DNA of 58,117 nucleotides from Symbiodinium natans. Taxonomy: Eukaryota > Sar > Dinophyceae > Suessiales > Symbiodiniaceae. Shown here piece by piece: positions 1-17,900 of this stretch. Positions within the stretch are counted from its first letter, which is position 1; every line of letters begins with the position of its first letter. Both the position numbers and the translations under genes were made by a program. Where the stretch lies: the NCBI GenBank assembly GCA_905221605.1, contig CAJNDS010000669.1, forward strand, positions 732,634 through 790,750. The letters run 5' to 3'. Under the pieces are notes generated by a model. The model did no database searches. It was not told where the DNA came from and worked only from the letters and a program-made list of their open reading frames with translations.

Positions 1-36
1 TCCGGCTCAAAAGGGGCCGGGCTCTCCTCTTTCGCC
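1..36 (+). other. 5' flank of DRC4
   Basis: Short stretch before the proposed DRC4 start codon, with a CT-rich run just upstream of the ATG. No spliced-leader relic and no recognisable promoter element is visible. Dinoflagellates generally lack TATA boxes and trans-splice their mRNAs, so none would be expected. Confidence 0.3.
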
Positions 37-7039
<7,003 letters not shown>

Positions 7040-7421
7040 TGCCAGCTCGGCTGGTAACGCGAGCCTGCGTCTTAAGCGATGCTCGCTTTCGATGCAGCCA
7101 AGAGCCCAGAAGAACTCCGACTTAAGCAATTGAACCGAAACCAAGCGGAATGGCGCTCTTTGCCGAGTAAAGGCTCCTTCAAGTTCATCAGGCTGTTGCA
7201 TGTGGCCGAGGTGGGCTAATCTTCACATCTTCAGCCCCATGGTCGAGTTAAATGAGGGCTCCATGACTCAAGGGGTATCTTTAGCATTTAGAGTTTGGGT
7301 AAGTCTCCGGAGCCCAAACTCACAAACAGGTAAATCTTGCGATGCGCCAGCGACATCAGTAGGTGTCCATGACATGCAAAGAAGTAAGAAGCGGCCATTG
7401 TGTGTCATAGTGTGTCACTAG

Positions 7422-8021
7422 AGCAAACTCCGCTCTTTCACCCAATGTCTCACCGACATTGTGGCGATGCGCTCGTTGCAGAGCGCGTTCCGCATTGGTC
7501 TCACACCGAATTTGCACGGAACATCCAAGTTAGCCGGCACTTGCATCTCCACGGTGAGGAATCTGAAGAGACGCTAGACATGGGCAGACGGGCAGACACG
7601 GTTTAGGTTTAGGTTCCGGTTCGGAAGATCACAGCAGAAGTGCACAGGCTGGTCATTATGTACAGGGCCTCGAGCACCACAGGCTTCCATGCGGGTGGCC
7701 TGTTGCGCTTTCAGAAAATGAGATCTGAGATCACTGAGATAGCTGAGATCGAGGTCGCAAGTTCAACCTATTCCTCCCGTTGCTTCCTGCCAAGGGCATG
7801 GGGGACTTCACATTCTACAGCTTCATGGAGCCAAGCTACTCCGCCCAGCTAATGGTGCCCTATACAGAGGCCTCCGCATACTTTCCGACCGCTGTGGGTT
7901 TTTTTGAATGCTTTCACCTGGTATCTCATTGTTAGATTAATCTGTAGGAGAGAGGTGACAGAAGTTCCATGGACTCGGAATGCAGGTGGATCCTTCGTCA
8001 ACCCGACTACCAAATGGCCAG
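7422..8021 (+). CDS. Unidentified gene, four phase-consistent exons
   Basis: I do not recognise this protein. Four exons join without breaking the frame: 7422-7553 (begins SKLRSFTQCLTDIVAMRSL, GT donor), 7613-7666 (VPVRKITAEVHRLVIMYR, GC donor), 7762-7893 (contains KGMGDFTFYSFMEPSYSAQL, GT donor) and 7955-8021 (VTEVPWTRNAGGSFVNPTTK, GC donor, phase 1). Each begins after AG. The predicted peptide is mixed in composition and rich in aromatic residues, unlike the repeats around it, and has no clear membrane segment. It starts about 380 nt after the DRC4 stop on the same strand, so it could be the next gene or an extension of the DRC4 transcript. The following exon is not found, because the sequence passes into decayed repeat-like DNA at about 8.17 kb. 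It may resume near 11.69 kb. Confidence 0.5.
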
Positions 8022-8999
8022 GCGCATCGAGTACACGAGCAGTTCGAGTGATAGCACTCGGAGTCATGTGGAGTCACTTGGAGACATGTGGAGTCACTTG
8101 GAGTCTATTGAGCCGCTGGAGGTGGTGCCGACCAGCGGCGGGCGTTTCGGGGATGCCGGCAGGGCGCGGGCCCCATGTGCCGGATGCACGGAGAGAAGTG
8201 GATAGAGAGAGAGAGAGAGAAACCTCAACGCGGGGGTGCGACCTCAAGCCCCAAAGAAAGAAAGAGACAACAACGACCCGGTGACAGTGATCACAGTACA
8301 ATGGCAGTGATCCTTCGAGCTCACGAACAAGCAGTACGATGGGGACCGATCTTTGAATCCATTTTGAATCAGCGCGACAACGCGAAGGCAACGAAACAGC
8401 AAATTCCTCCTGGCGGCCGACAAGAGAAGAAGACAAGCATAGCGGCTCGAACAGCCGGCCGCTTGCAGTTCCCTTCAACTACATGGTTCACACGGGCAGG
8501 GTACCGCTGCAAACACAGCCGGCCACAGCTCCGTTCAGCTACATGGAGTGGGCAGCAAGAATGTGGCACCAGCGCGACCCCAGGAGACGCAACACCGCAG
8601 CCACGAGACCACGGGAGACAACAGGGCCGATTCACATGGACCACGAGGAGATGGAGGACCACACGACCAAGAGGGGGACCAACCGAGAGCGGGAGCCGGG
8701 GACTGCCAGAACGACACGAACGAGCTCGAGCAGGCCTACCACAACAAAAAACAGCGCGTGGACACAAGGGAGGTCCCAGAGAACAATCACGAAAGAACTT
8801 TTTTGGCGACACTGTGGGGGCCCTGGGCACGAACTACTTAGCGACCCCCAACATAGGGACCAAGGCAGCTGGTGGGGACAGGAGGGTTTCCACTCGGAGA
8901 GAGAACCACTTGGCCGTCGCAGCCGGGTTCCCCCCGCTCAGCCGGGGGGCCCTCAAGTACGTAGAAGAAGCACAAGAAGGAGAGAAAGAGAGAGAGAGA

Positions 9000-9018
9000 G
9001 TAGCCATTTTGGCTCAAG
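9000..9018 (+). other. Dinoflagellate spliced-leader (DinoSL) relic
   Basis: The 18 bases TAGCCATTTTGGCTCAAG, preceded by G, equal the last 19 nt of the 22-nt leader that dinoflagellates trans-splice onto nuclear mRNAs. Genomic copies of this kind are known as relics of mRNAs that were reverse-transcribed and reinserted. The two leading C residues are replaced by a GA run. The base after CTCAAG is T, not the start of a GT donor, so this is not an SL RNA gene. Confidence 0.9.
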
Positions 9019-9059
9019 TCGGGGGAGAGAAGCCCGCCCTCTCTCTTCTGGCTTGAGCC
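9011..9059 (+). repeat. Hairpin formed with the DinoSL 3' half
   Basis: GGCTCAAG (9011-9018, the end of the spliced leader) is the exact reverse complement of CTTGAGCC at 9052-9059. The interval also carries GAGAG against CTCTC pairing, so the transcript could fold into a stem with a short loop. The second arm is not part of the known leader. Confidence 0.7.
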
Positions 9060-10763
9060 AGTGTGCAGCCTCCAGTGCTCAAGCAGCGTACACCCGGGGG
9101 AGGACGGCACAATGTTGGGGTGACCTCTAGGGATTGCCAGATCGGGGCCTTGCTTATCCAGCGAAACCGGAGATAACACCCCGTCCAAGCCGGGGCTGCC
9201 AACAGAGGGGAGCTCAATTTTGGGGGGTTTGTCGCATGTTTCGGGCGACGAGTTCGAGTTGGGGGTGCTATTTCAGGGGTGCTCAGGCTTGCAAGTCGTT
9301 GCCAGGACACGCAGTGGGTATGTTGTAAGTTGCACTTTAGCTGTTAGACTGCTAAAGCTGCAGCCTGGCCATGGCCGTCTTCAAAACAGGTGTTCGGGCG
9401 GCAACGGGGAGGGCACGTTCTTGGCGGGGTGTCGTGTACGGGCGCGCCCTAAAGTCCCAGCCCACCATAACTCCCGCTAACGCGGGGGTGAAGGGAGTTG
9501 GGGGGGGCGGGGTTTGCGTAGCCGGCCCACTCCCGGGAACAAGGATGCCGTCAGGCTCCCGGTAGAAGACAGCTCAATTAGGGGTGGGCCCCTGAGTCAG
9601 GGCAGGGAGAAGGGGGGTGCATGTTACCAACAAACCAACCCGAGGTGCGCCGTCTGCGTGCAACAGATACGCGGGGGCCGTTAATTCAAGCACGTTTTTG
9701 CCTGCCACAGAACTTTTTTCATCAGACAGATTGGGACATTCACTCAAAAGGCTTACAGCAGCGAAGAACTCATTGGGGAGGCTGGCCCTCCGCAACCAGA
9801 CGCCTAAACAAACCGAAGAGACCAGTTTTCGCCAGCTGAGCCAATGAGGGTCATCATGACAAAAGGCAAGCCAGCCTGGGACCGGCAGCAAGCGCCATGG
9901 AGCCCGCTGTAGGGGGCAACGAAGAGGGGGCGCCGCGGCACGAAAGAGACAGTGGACACCCGAAGATCGCCGCTGACGACTTGGAGGGGATGATGGTCAG
10001 TGACCGCCCTGGGGGAGAAGCAAGCCTGATGGATGTGGAGACAAGGCAGCCGAAACCAGCGGGGGCAAGATCGGCGGCTAACACGGGGGCTACGACAGCC
10101 AGAAGCCCTACTGAGCGTGAGGGAAGAACCGCCGGAGGGAGAAGAGCCGGACGATGAACACCGCCGACGACGCATGTTGGGGGCCTGCTCGTAGCTTTAG
10201 ATGTAGATGGTGGCAAAGGGTCTATCTAGGGGGCTTTGTTTGTGGAGAACTTTGAAAGTTAGTGGGTCCCACTACATGCCTCGTGTCACATAGCATGAGC
10301 CCCGAACTGCAGCTGGGGGCCAGGATGTAGCTCAGTCACAACGCACTCCCTCCCCGTGGGTTATGATATATCTGTCAGCGGTAGTGAGGTAGGGGGAGTG
10401 TAGGAGGGGGTGCAAATCCGCGGAGTATAGAGTACAGAGCCTCCACATGTGCCGCAGAACCAGGGGATAAGGTTTGAAGGGAAGGGGGAGGGGAGGTTGC
10501 TTTCGGACGGTAGTCGAGGCTGCTGGGGGACTTGGGGCGTTCAGGGTAAGGGCTGGGGGTCGAATTGGGCCTGATGGGGTAGGGGGCCGGTGTTGACTGG
10601 ATACGGGCACTTAGGCGACTATGGGGGATTGGCCCGATAAGGAATGGATAAGGGCACTAAGGAGGCGCCGCGGAGCCGCCAACAGGGCGGCGGCATGTTG
10701 TGACAGAAGTGGTTCGCGAGACGCGGGATCGGGGCGCGCCTAGGCGCAAGGTCCGTCCCTATG

Positions 10764-10835
10764 CCCCAAAGAAAGAAAGAGAGAGAGAGAGAGACTGAGA
10801 CCCTATGCCCCAAAGAAAGAAAGAAAGAGACTGAG
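10764..10835 (+). repeat. Tandem duplication of a CCCCAAAGAAAG motif
   Basis: Two copies of a roughly 45-nt block beginning CTATGCCCCAAAG lie back to back; each ends in a GA run and CTGAGAC. A related third copy lies at 8249-8267. This shared sequence is the best evidence that 8.2-10.8 kb has one origin. Confidence 0.75.
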
Positions 10836-11458
10836 ACAGAACCCGCTGAAGGTTTCACTTTTACAAGACCTGGGGCAACTTCTGAGAAGGTGGGATTGAA
10901 GAGTCTTCCTTTCACACGTACCCATCATGGGGGCCTTCAAAGTATGGTAACCCATCTTTCACCACAAGACAGAGCAGTGGGCCAGGGCGGCTGGGGCTTC
11001 CGTTCGGGGGGCCTCTTCGCTGGGTAGAAGAAGAGAGAGAGAGAGTCAGTGAGCCAGTGAGTCGGCTAGAAGTCGTTCTGCCCTCTTTGCGCTCCCACAC
11101 GGTGAACATGGAGAATATGGAGCATGTGCGAAAGGAGGGAAGGAAAGATGTTGTAACGTGCTTGGAATGTAAAAACATGGGCAGCAAGACGGGTTATGAA
11201 GGGACGACGCCCAATGAGAAATACTTTGATTTTTTGTTTTAGGAGGGTGGTGTTACTGTCTCAGAGTTCTCAAAAGCACTCCTCTGCCATGTTGTCTGGG
11301 AATCTGGTTCTGGAGCTGGGGGCCTGTGATTAGGATGTGCGAAGCTTCCCCCAGATCTTTCCGTCCAGTCTGTTTGGGATCTTCGCCGGTACTCAATTTG
11401 GCTACTGGTACCATTTTGCTTGAGCTATTTGTTTCAGCCTGGTTTTGTCTCGCCTGTC

Positions 11459-11688
11459 ATCTCTCGTTCTCTCTCGTCTCTCTCGTCTCTCTCGTCTCTC
11501 TCGTCTCTCTCGTCTCTCTCGTCTCTCTCGTCTCTCTCGTCTCTCTCTCGTCTCTCTCGTCTCTCTCGTCTCTCTCGTCTCTCTCGTCTCTCTCGTCTCT
11601 CTCGTCTCTCTCGTCTCTCTCGTCTCTCTCTCTGTCCATCTCTTTTCCTCTCTCTCTCTCTCTCCTCTCTCTCTGTCTCGCTGCATCC
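11459..11688 (+). repeat. Polypyrimidine 9-mer array (CGTCTCTCT)n
   Basis: About 18 copies of a 9-nt pyrimidine-rich unit run on into plain CT repeats, ending just before an acceptor AG at 11691-11692. All long frames here (Ser/Leu/Arg or Glu/Arg) are artefacts. Its position next to an exon suggests an expanded polypyrimidine tract of an intron. Confidence 0.9.
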
Positions 11689-11692
11689 GGAG

Positions 11693-12403
11693 GTGTACTT
11701 CCAGCACGACACGGTACTCGATCTCAACAGGTCCTTGATCTTGTGCTGCAAGGTTTGCGTCAACCGCAGAAGTTTGCGCATGATTGCGCACATGCGTGCT
11801 GAGGTCCTTCAGCTTCAAGCTGGCAGATGTGTGGGTATCTCAAGTGGAATGGCAAGTCATGGCAACTCTCTACTCGCAATTATTCGCATGGCCAGGTGAT
11901 GCCCTGTGCAACGCCATTTCCGTATCCCCCAACAAACGATATCGCAGACTCCAGTTCCCAGGGTTGTGACTCCAGTCAAAGGACACGTGGATCAAGCCAC
12001 AGGATTCGAACTGCGACGCCATGGGCGGAGTCGGTACTCTCAGGGTACTTTCATGCTTTTGTCTTGAGGAAGACGTCGTGACGACATGAAGCAGCAAACT
12101 GAAGAACCTCTGCCAGCTGCTAGGGCCACGAAGGCCCACCCATACCCACCCATCAGCACCCGTCCAGCTGGAAAGGGTCCCAGGTCTTTTGTATTTCAGA
12201 GGCGGCATTCACCAGATCCATTGCATTCCTGCCTGAGACCAGCTCGACAAACCAAAGATCATCTTCAAACCGACGTTTTAACTTTCCAGTGGCCAGCCAT
12301 TCGTGGGCTCATGTTTCCTTCTCAAACCTCCAGTACCTGCCAGGGGTTTGTCTGCACCCCACCATCGGAAGCGAATGCTCAGGTATTGTGTGGCACCGAT
12401 TAA
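11693..12403 (+). CDS. Candidate exons of an unidentified protein
   Basis: The best-supported exons are 11693-11730 (VYFQHDTVLDLN, GT donor) and 11827-11895 (MCGYLKWNGKSWQLSTRNYS, AG before and GT after, 23 whole codons). Weaker ones are 11962-about 12037 (VVTPVKGHVDQATGFELRR) and about 12310-12383 (NLQYLPGVCLHPTIGSEC, followed by GT). The peptides are mixed in composition and look protein-like, but I recognise no family. They may continue the gene seen at 7422-8021. Phase agreement between them was not established. Confidence 0.35.
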
Positions 12404-13876
12404 GAACAAGCTGTGTCGCGACAGCCTGAGATTCCTTAGATCTAGCTGCTGGCCAAGGGGATCCGCTCGGTTCGTATTGTTTCTTTTGTTGAGCGTTCTG
12501 CTTTTGCCTGTTGCCAGGGGAGCCTTGCGGCCAGGATTTCTGGGCCGTCGGGCTGCTGGGCTGCAGTGGATGCGTAGGGTTTTGTTTCACAGGGTGCAAT
12601 CTTGCAGTGCATGCCGACAGACATGCATCTACAAGCAGCATACCCACAACGCAAGATCCCTTGCTGTAAAGATTCAGCTTCACGGCCTGCAAGTGGTTAC
12701 CTTGTGGCCTGCCAGCTTCCACTCGTTGCCAATTAAGGAAGAACTGTTGTGCAGAGGCCTGGGGGGTCTTCACTAGTGAGTCAGCGGCAGTGACCAGAAA
12801 TGGTAGCTGCCGTATAAGCTTGTGGCTGGCAGCTTCTAGCTATACGCATCCGGACTGTGAGAGAGTGCAGTGGCCGTCGGAGTGGCCGTCGGAACGTCTC
12901 TGTGGGCCCGTCTCCTCTCAGGATGGCAGCAACTTCACCTGCGGCGATGCAGGGAGCCGGCGAGCCAAAAGCAGGGGCCATGGATCAGGGCAGGTGCCAG
13001 GCCCTTCGCCACCTGAAAAGGTTACCAGGAAGCCAAAGGAGTGTCAGAGACTTCGTAGCTGTAGTTGCGACGAAGACTCCAGGCCATTTCATCCACATGT
13101 ACCCAAGATCGCCATGGGCGCCCCAGAGTTGACTCTTAGTGCACAGATGTGAGCGAACCCCATACTTGGTGGGCCCACCCAAAAAGCGCAACATCATCAG
13201 TACCTGAGTTGGCAGAGCGAACTCTTGTCATAAGCAACAGCATGTAGAAAGCAGCGCGCAAAGGTGGCCTGAGGCTCATGGAAAACACAGACGTGCCCTT
13301 CTACAGGCCATCTGTGGTACACCTGCGCGCAAGATCCATTCACTGTTCACGTGCTCGTAAGAAGACGCCTCCCTTGCAGGCTGGCTGTGCTCCAGGCGGC
13401 CAGCAAGTTCAAGGCGCTGGGTGGGGGGGGGGGGAGGGGGCGCGAGATGGGGATGTGCTGGGTAGTGGCAGGGTGTACTGGAGGCTGGCAAGCAGGAGAG
13501 GTGCGAGATCAGGGTGTGACTTGACACGGCAAAGGGTGCGAAGTCTTATCAAAGAAGGCGGTGGGTGTTGGATGGGTGCATGATGGTGCATGTTGGTTGA
13601 AAAGGCACTGATCAGCGTTGGACAGGTGTTGGGCAGGATTTGGACGGGCGCTGGTGGAGAGGCGTTGGACGGGGGCGTGACAGAGGTGTCACAGGCGACG
13701 ACAGCAGGGCGGGACTATGTGGGTGGGGCGCGAGATCGGGTGATGGAGGTGTGTGTGATGGGGGACGGCTAGTTTTCACCCATAAAGCTTTTCTACCTTA
13801 AACCTGGCATCTGGTAGAGTTAGGATCATCCGGGTTCCTGGCTTGACCTCGTTTTCTCTTTTTTTCTGCTGCGCAG
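12404..13876 (+). other. No clear gene; GC-rich intronic or intergenic DNA
   Basis: Several frames are open for 60-150 codons but none shows consistent splice sites or a recognisable family. A Ser/Arg-rich stretch at about 12860-13050 could be an exon. There is a poly-G run at 13422-13438 and, on the minus strand, a matching Pro-rich artefact frame. A CT-rich tract precedes the acceptor at 13875-13876. Confidence 0.3.
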
Positions 13877-14279
13877 CGTCTTTGTGCAGATGGTCAGCGA
13901 GCACCCGATCTTCTTCCATTGGCTGGAGGACGAAAACTGGCTGACGCCTCTAAACAAAGTCTGAACCTTAAGTCGCGTCACATCGCGTCACATCGCGTCA
14001 CACCTCATGTGCCGCATTTTATCAGAGGTCTCTGACGTCTGTTGCTGCACCTTGTCGCTTGCAGGACCCGGTTGCAGAACTGCACAGCTGGCAGCGGCAG
14101 GGGTTCAGGCGCTGCATCTGCAACAAGCATTGGCGGCAACGGGGTATCGCGACTACCAGTACCAGTGGAGCATCATTTGGGTCATCATGTTCTCGAGCTT
14201 TGCGAGGAGATTTGCGCTGGCGATGCTGGGTGCCTTTGTCGTGAGTGCCGCCTCGCTGCTCGTCCATCAAAGTTTCTAA
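13877..14279 (+). CDS. Candidate 3' exons of an unidentified protein
   Basis: Exon 13877-13958 encodes VFVQMVSEHPIFFHWLEDEN and continues WLTPLNK, with a preceding CTGCGCAG acceptor and a GT donor in phase 0. It joins in frame to 14065 onward (DPVAELHSWQRQGFRRCICN), after TTGCAG. The first exon is convincing. The reading frame beyond about 14125 is ambiguous, because a second frame (stop at 14277-14279) gives a hydrophobic, possibly membrane-spanning stretch. No family is recognised. It lies about 650 nt before the RRM gene on the same strand and may be the end of the preceding gene. Confidence 0.4.
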
Positions 14280-14932
14280 GTGTCAGGTGTCAACTGCACC
14301 CATGAGCACGGGTAAAGATGGCGAAGTGAAGTGTGCATCCACTGGACGCTATGCAAGAATTACATCGGTCAGGCTTGCTTGAAAGAAGTGCCTTGAGGGC
14401 TGCCCTCCTTAGCCATCCCTTGCAGGTGGTAGCCGAGAAGTTGGAAAACGTGTCAAGTTCTGCAGTCGTTCATGTTGTTTTATGTCAGCTTCCTTCTTTC
14501 CAGCATGCATAAGTGCATAAGTTTCTCTACGCAAAGGCTGTTGTTCGTCGCACGAAGCTTGGACCTCGCGATCAGCTGAGAGCTGCGATCCTGACCCAAG
14601 TAAAACGATGGGACCGCCGCGCAGTGCGGTCCGCACAGTACTGCAGGGTTCTGCAGGGTACTGCAGGGTACTGCATCCCTTTGAGTATTTGATTCCATGC
14701 ACTTCCAATTTTGCTGAGCCAGTTCTGGGTTGTTGGACAGAACATGACAGGACAGACGCCCGCAATGTGTGCAGGCTTACGGTCGTTATGTTTGTACATG
14801 GCGACACAAGATTTTTAAGCCCACTCAGAACACGCTGGAACTAAGTTGTTCTTAGGTTAACACAGACAACAAAGAAGCAGTCAAACAACGCAGATAATAA
14901 TTTCACACTCAGTTTTGAACCGTCCTCGCGGC
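14280..14932. other. Intergenic stretch
   Basis: No convincing exon on either strand. A short tandem CTGCAGGGT/A repeat lies at about 14640-14675. This is probably the spacer between the preceding transcript and the RRM gene. Confidence 0.35.
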
Positions 14933-17900
14933 ATGGCAGAGGACGGGGTAGCGGGCGTTGTGGAAGTGTCCCGCGTTCTTGAAGCTGATGTGCCTGCAGT
15001 TCCAAATACGCTGTCGTTGTGTCTACCAATCAGATGTTTGAGATTTTTGAGCACGGCAAAACGGGACATTATTCGATCAACCAATTTGCAGACATCACAA
15101 TGACATAGGATGACCGTATGTCGTTGTCATGCACTGCCTGCACATGTTGCCATAGCCAGGAGAAACACAAGCTGTTTGTAGGCAGCTTACCGCCACAAGC
15201 TCAGATTCAAAGCTTGCTGCTTCTAAATACTGGCTTGGCCTAGCAGCAGCATGCAGGCATAGCAATGATCATGATTCTCAAAGATTGGGAGCACATTGTC
15301 GGCTTCAACCTGCTTCAACCTGCTGATGATGGTCCTCTTGAGGCCAGACATCACGGATGACGAGATCAAGACAGCCTTCGGTACGTATGGCATCGGGCTG
15401 GGTGTTTGGTTCAGCGGTTGCAGAGAAGCCCACAAATGGTGCCTCATGGAGAGTCGCAGAGGGCCTGGAAATGGATCACGGCTATAGACGGTATAGAGTG
15501 ACAAGAAGACACGAAGAAAGACGTTCAGAAACTGACCGTCGAAAGGCAATGTCGTGGAGCACCACATCATGAGAGGGAAGTCCACCTCGGGCCAGGCTGC
15601 GACTTCCAAAGCGTGCCGTGAAAAGCTATGACAGCTGGGTCGTTGGGTCTTATGTTGCTAGCTTAGGAACCTCCTTCGAGCCCAGGTGCTTCAAGTTTGT
15701 TGGGTGATCTCTTCACCTCCCTGCATCGTGGTTTGTCGTGGTCTGGTGCCAGGCCTGCGCGTTCGTGGTCTACGACAGGCGAGGGCCCTATGGCCCTATG
15801 CCCTACCGTACGCATTGCATGTGTGCTGAAAGGTGTTTGCATAGTCAACTGATGTCGATGAAGACTTTATTCGCTTAGTTTGCTACCTGCCCTGCGCAGT
15901 AAACCCTCCGGTGACAGCGCCATCAGTGGGATGGATAACGCCCTCACTCTGCGAGAGGCGCCGCACCGACGGTTGCCTTTTAAAGGCATGAGGGTCGCAT
16001 GACGGTGAACATGGAAGTGCGGGATTAAGCTACAGGGGGCCTCGCAAAAAACATCTGTCATGTAGTGGTTGGAGTGTATGCTTATCTTCAGCCGCATGAA
16101 GTCGCCCCCCGACTTGCCCTGCGCACATTGCTCCGTCCACCAGGGAGGGAACCCCATCCGCGTGTCCTGGGCGAAGAATCAGCGGGGTGGCGGCGGTGGT
16201 GGCTACTCTGGAGGAGGACAAGTGGGTTGGGGTCAAAGGCTTGCCAGAGCACATGCTTTCAGGCAGCTTGTAAGCACTTTGTCAGGACACCGCACCAGAT
16301 AGAAACAGTTTGTTGGTAGCTGTCCTTCCTTCAAAGAATGGTGCAGGCTTTGTAGGGGCAGACAGCTCAACAGCCTTCGGCATTGAAGTCACGTCTTCAT
16401 AGAGTCGCCTGTGCATCCTGTGCCAGACACAGGCTGTGGTGGCGGCTTCAGCGGCGGCTGCGGGGGCGGAGGTGGGTATGGAGGCTGCGGAGGGTCCTAC
16501 GGCGGCTTTGGTGGCTGCGGCTGTGGCGGCTTTGGAGGCTGCGGCGGGGGCTGCGGCTGCGGCCCTGGCTGCGGGTTCGGCGGCTGTGGAGGCTGTTGTG
16601 GTGGCTGTGGAGGCTGCGGTGGCTGTGGCGGCTGTGGTGGCTGTGGGGGCTGCGGCGGCTGCGGCGGCTGCGGCGGCTGCTGTGGTTGTGGTAGCTGGGG
16701 CACCAGTCTCAGCAAGCCTTAACAAGGGGAGCCTTAAGAGGAAACGGGCTGTTTTTGCACATTTCTCCCTTGGTGTGTTAACCAAGGTGGCGGCTGCGGC
16801 TGCGGCGGCTGCGGCGGCTGCGGGAAAGGCGGCCAGTGGCAAGGAGGTGGCCAGTGGCAGGGAGGTGGCGACGGCGCTCACCTCAGTCGCAACGGCTTCA
16901 GCTGTCGGTGGCTGTCAGAAGCAGTTCAAACCTCGTCACAAGCAGAGCATGTGAAGGTGCTGTGGCAAAAGCAAAGCTGTTCGTCGGGTGCCATGATCCT
17001 GTTTACAATTCAGCTTAAGCTTCTGCCTGAGCAGTCTGGCTGACATCCTCATGCGTGTGATAGTTTCGTACATACTTGTAGCAATACTTGCTGGCTCTTG
17101 GGGGGACCTTAGTGAGACGGATCTGATTGCGGTGGGCTTTGCCACAAGACTTGCTGTTGTGTGACTGTTCATGTGCACCTCTTTGACATGTGCTGTTTGG
17201 TATGTGTTGCGTAGAGTGGCATGATCTTTGCTTGTGTCCATTGCAGAGCAGAAGGGCTTGCTGATGTTAGAAAGATGCAGAGCCATGTTAATCATAAATC
17301 TCTTCATGCTTCCGGGATTCCGCGCAAACGACAGAGCCGTGCAGAATGTTGTCCTCCACGACTCCTTAGCTAACATTGCGACTCTCTCTCTCTCTCTCTC
17401 TCTCGCTCTCTCTCTCGCTCTCAGTGCGAAGACTCGGCGTGCTGTGTGCGCGCGGAGTGGTGAGAGTGACTGGGTCTGTGAAGTTTGTGATGCCCGCCAG
17501 GAATCTCCCGCCGGACATCACACAAGAGGCGTCGGCATGTTCAGGGCAGTTTTCATGTTTCATGTTGGAATATGTTGGATGTGGTCAGACTCCGCAGTAC
17601 TGAAGGCGTGCAGAATTGGATGCATGTCCAACTGGGCAATTCGAACCGCGCAGGTTCTGACACAGGTGTTCGGGACTTACGGCAATGCCGGAGCCTAACA
17701 GAAAATTGTGATCGCTACTGGCTTCTTCGGGGTGCACCTACGCAGGTCGTCAACGTCCACGTCATGGCCGGTAAGTCCAAGAGTGGCCAGAGCTGTGCCT
17801 TCGTCGAGTGCCCAAGCAGACGGCTCTGCCGACACTACCATCCCAAGCCACGAACAAGCCTGTCAATCTCTTGCCAAGTGTGCACTCAGCTTCATGCGGT

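Larger units (their letters stand above)
8170..11240 (+). other. Decayed retro-type sequence with GA-rich repeats
   Basis: About 3 kb that differs from its neighbours. It contains short GA runs (8206-8220, 8987-9000, 10778-10796, 11032-11044), three copies of a CCCCAAAGAAAGAAAGAGA motif and one DinoSL relic. Overlapping Arg-rich partial frames are each broken by stops or shifts. Examples are 8483-9130 and 9897-10157; the latter is a Met-started, Asp/Glu/Arg-rich 86-residue frame in a gccATGG context. I see no reverse transcriptase, integrase or transposase motif and no terminal repeats, so it cannot be classed as a known element. An old retroposed cDNA or a decayed retroelement is the most likely origin (inference). 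It may lie inside an intron of the gene starting at 7422. Confidence 0.4.

Noticed and set aside
9000-9060. SL RNA gene
   Set aside because: CTCAAG is followed by TC, so no GT donor is present, and no Sm-site-like intron part follows.
8175-9130. 293- and 215-codon Arg-rich ORFs as intact genes
   Set aside because: Overlapping frames both look partly coding, each is broken, and one reads straight through the DinoSL relic. Kept only as decayed sequence.
8170-11240. Recognisable LTR or LINE retrotransposon
   Set aside because: No reverse transcriptase, integrase, RNase H or terminal repeat could be seen, so no element type is claimed.
11326-11899. Ser/Leu- and Glu/Arg-rich ORFs
   Set aside because: They translate the CGTCTCTCT array in different frames.
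16282-16881. Poly-Ala/Thr and Pro/Gln-rich minus-strand ORFs, and Arg/Leu/Trp plus-strand ORF
   Set aside because: Shadows of the Gly/Cys-rich exon; they do not fit the phase of the flanking RRM exons.
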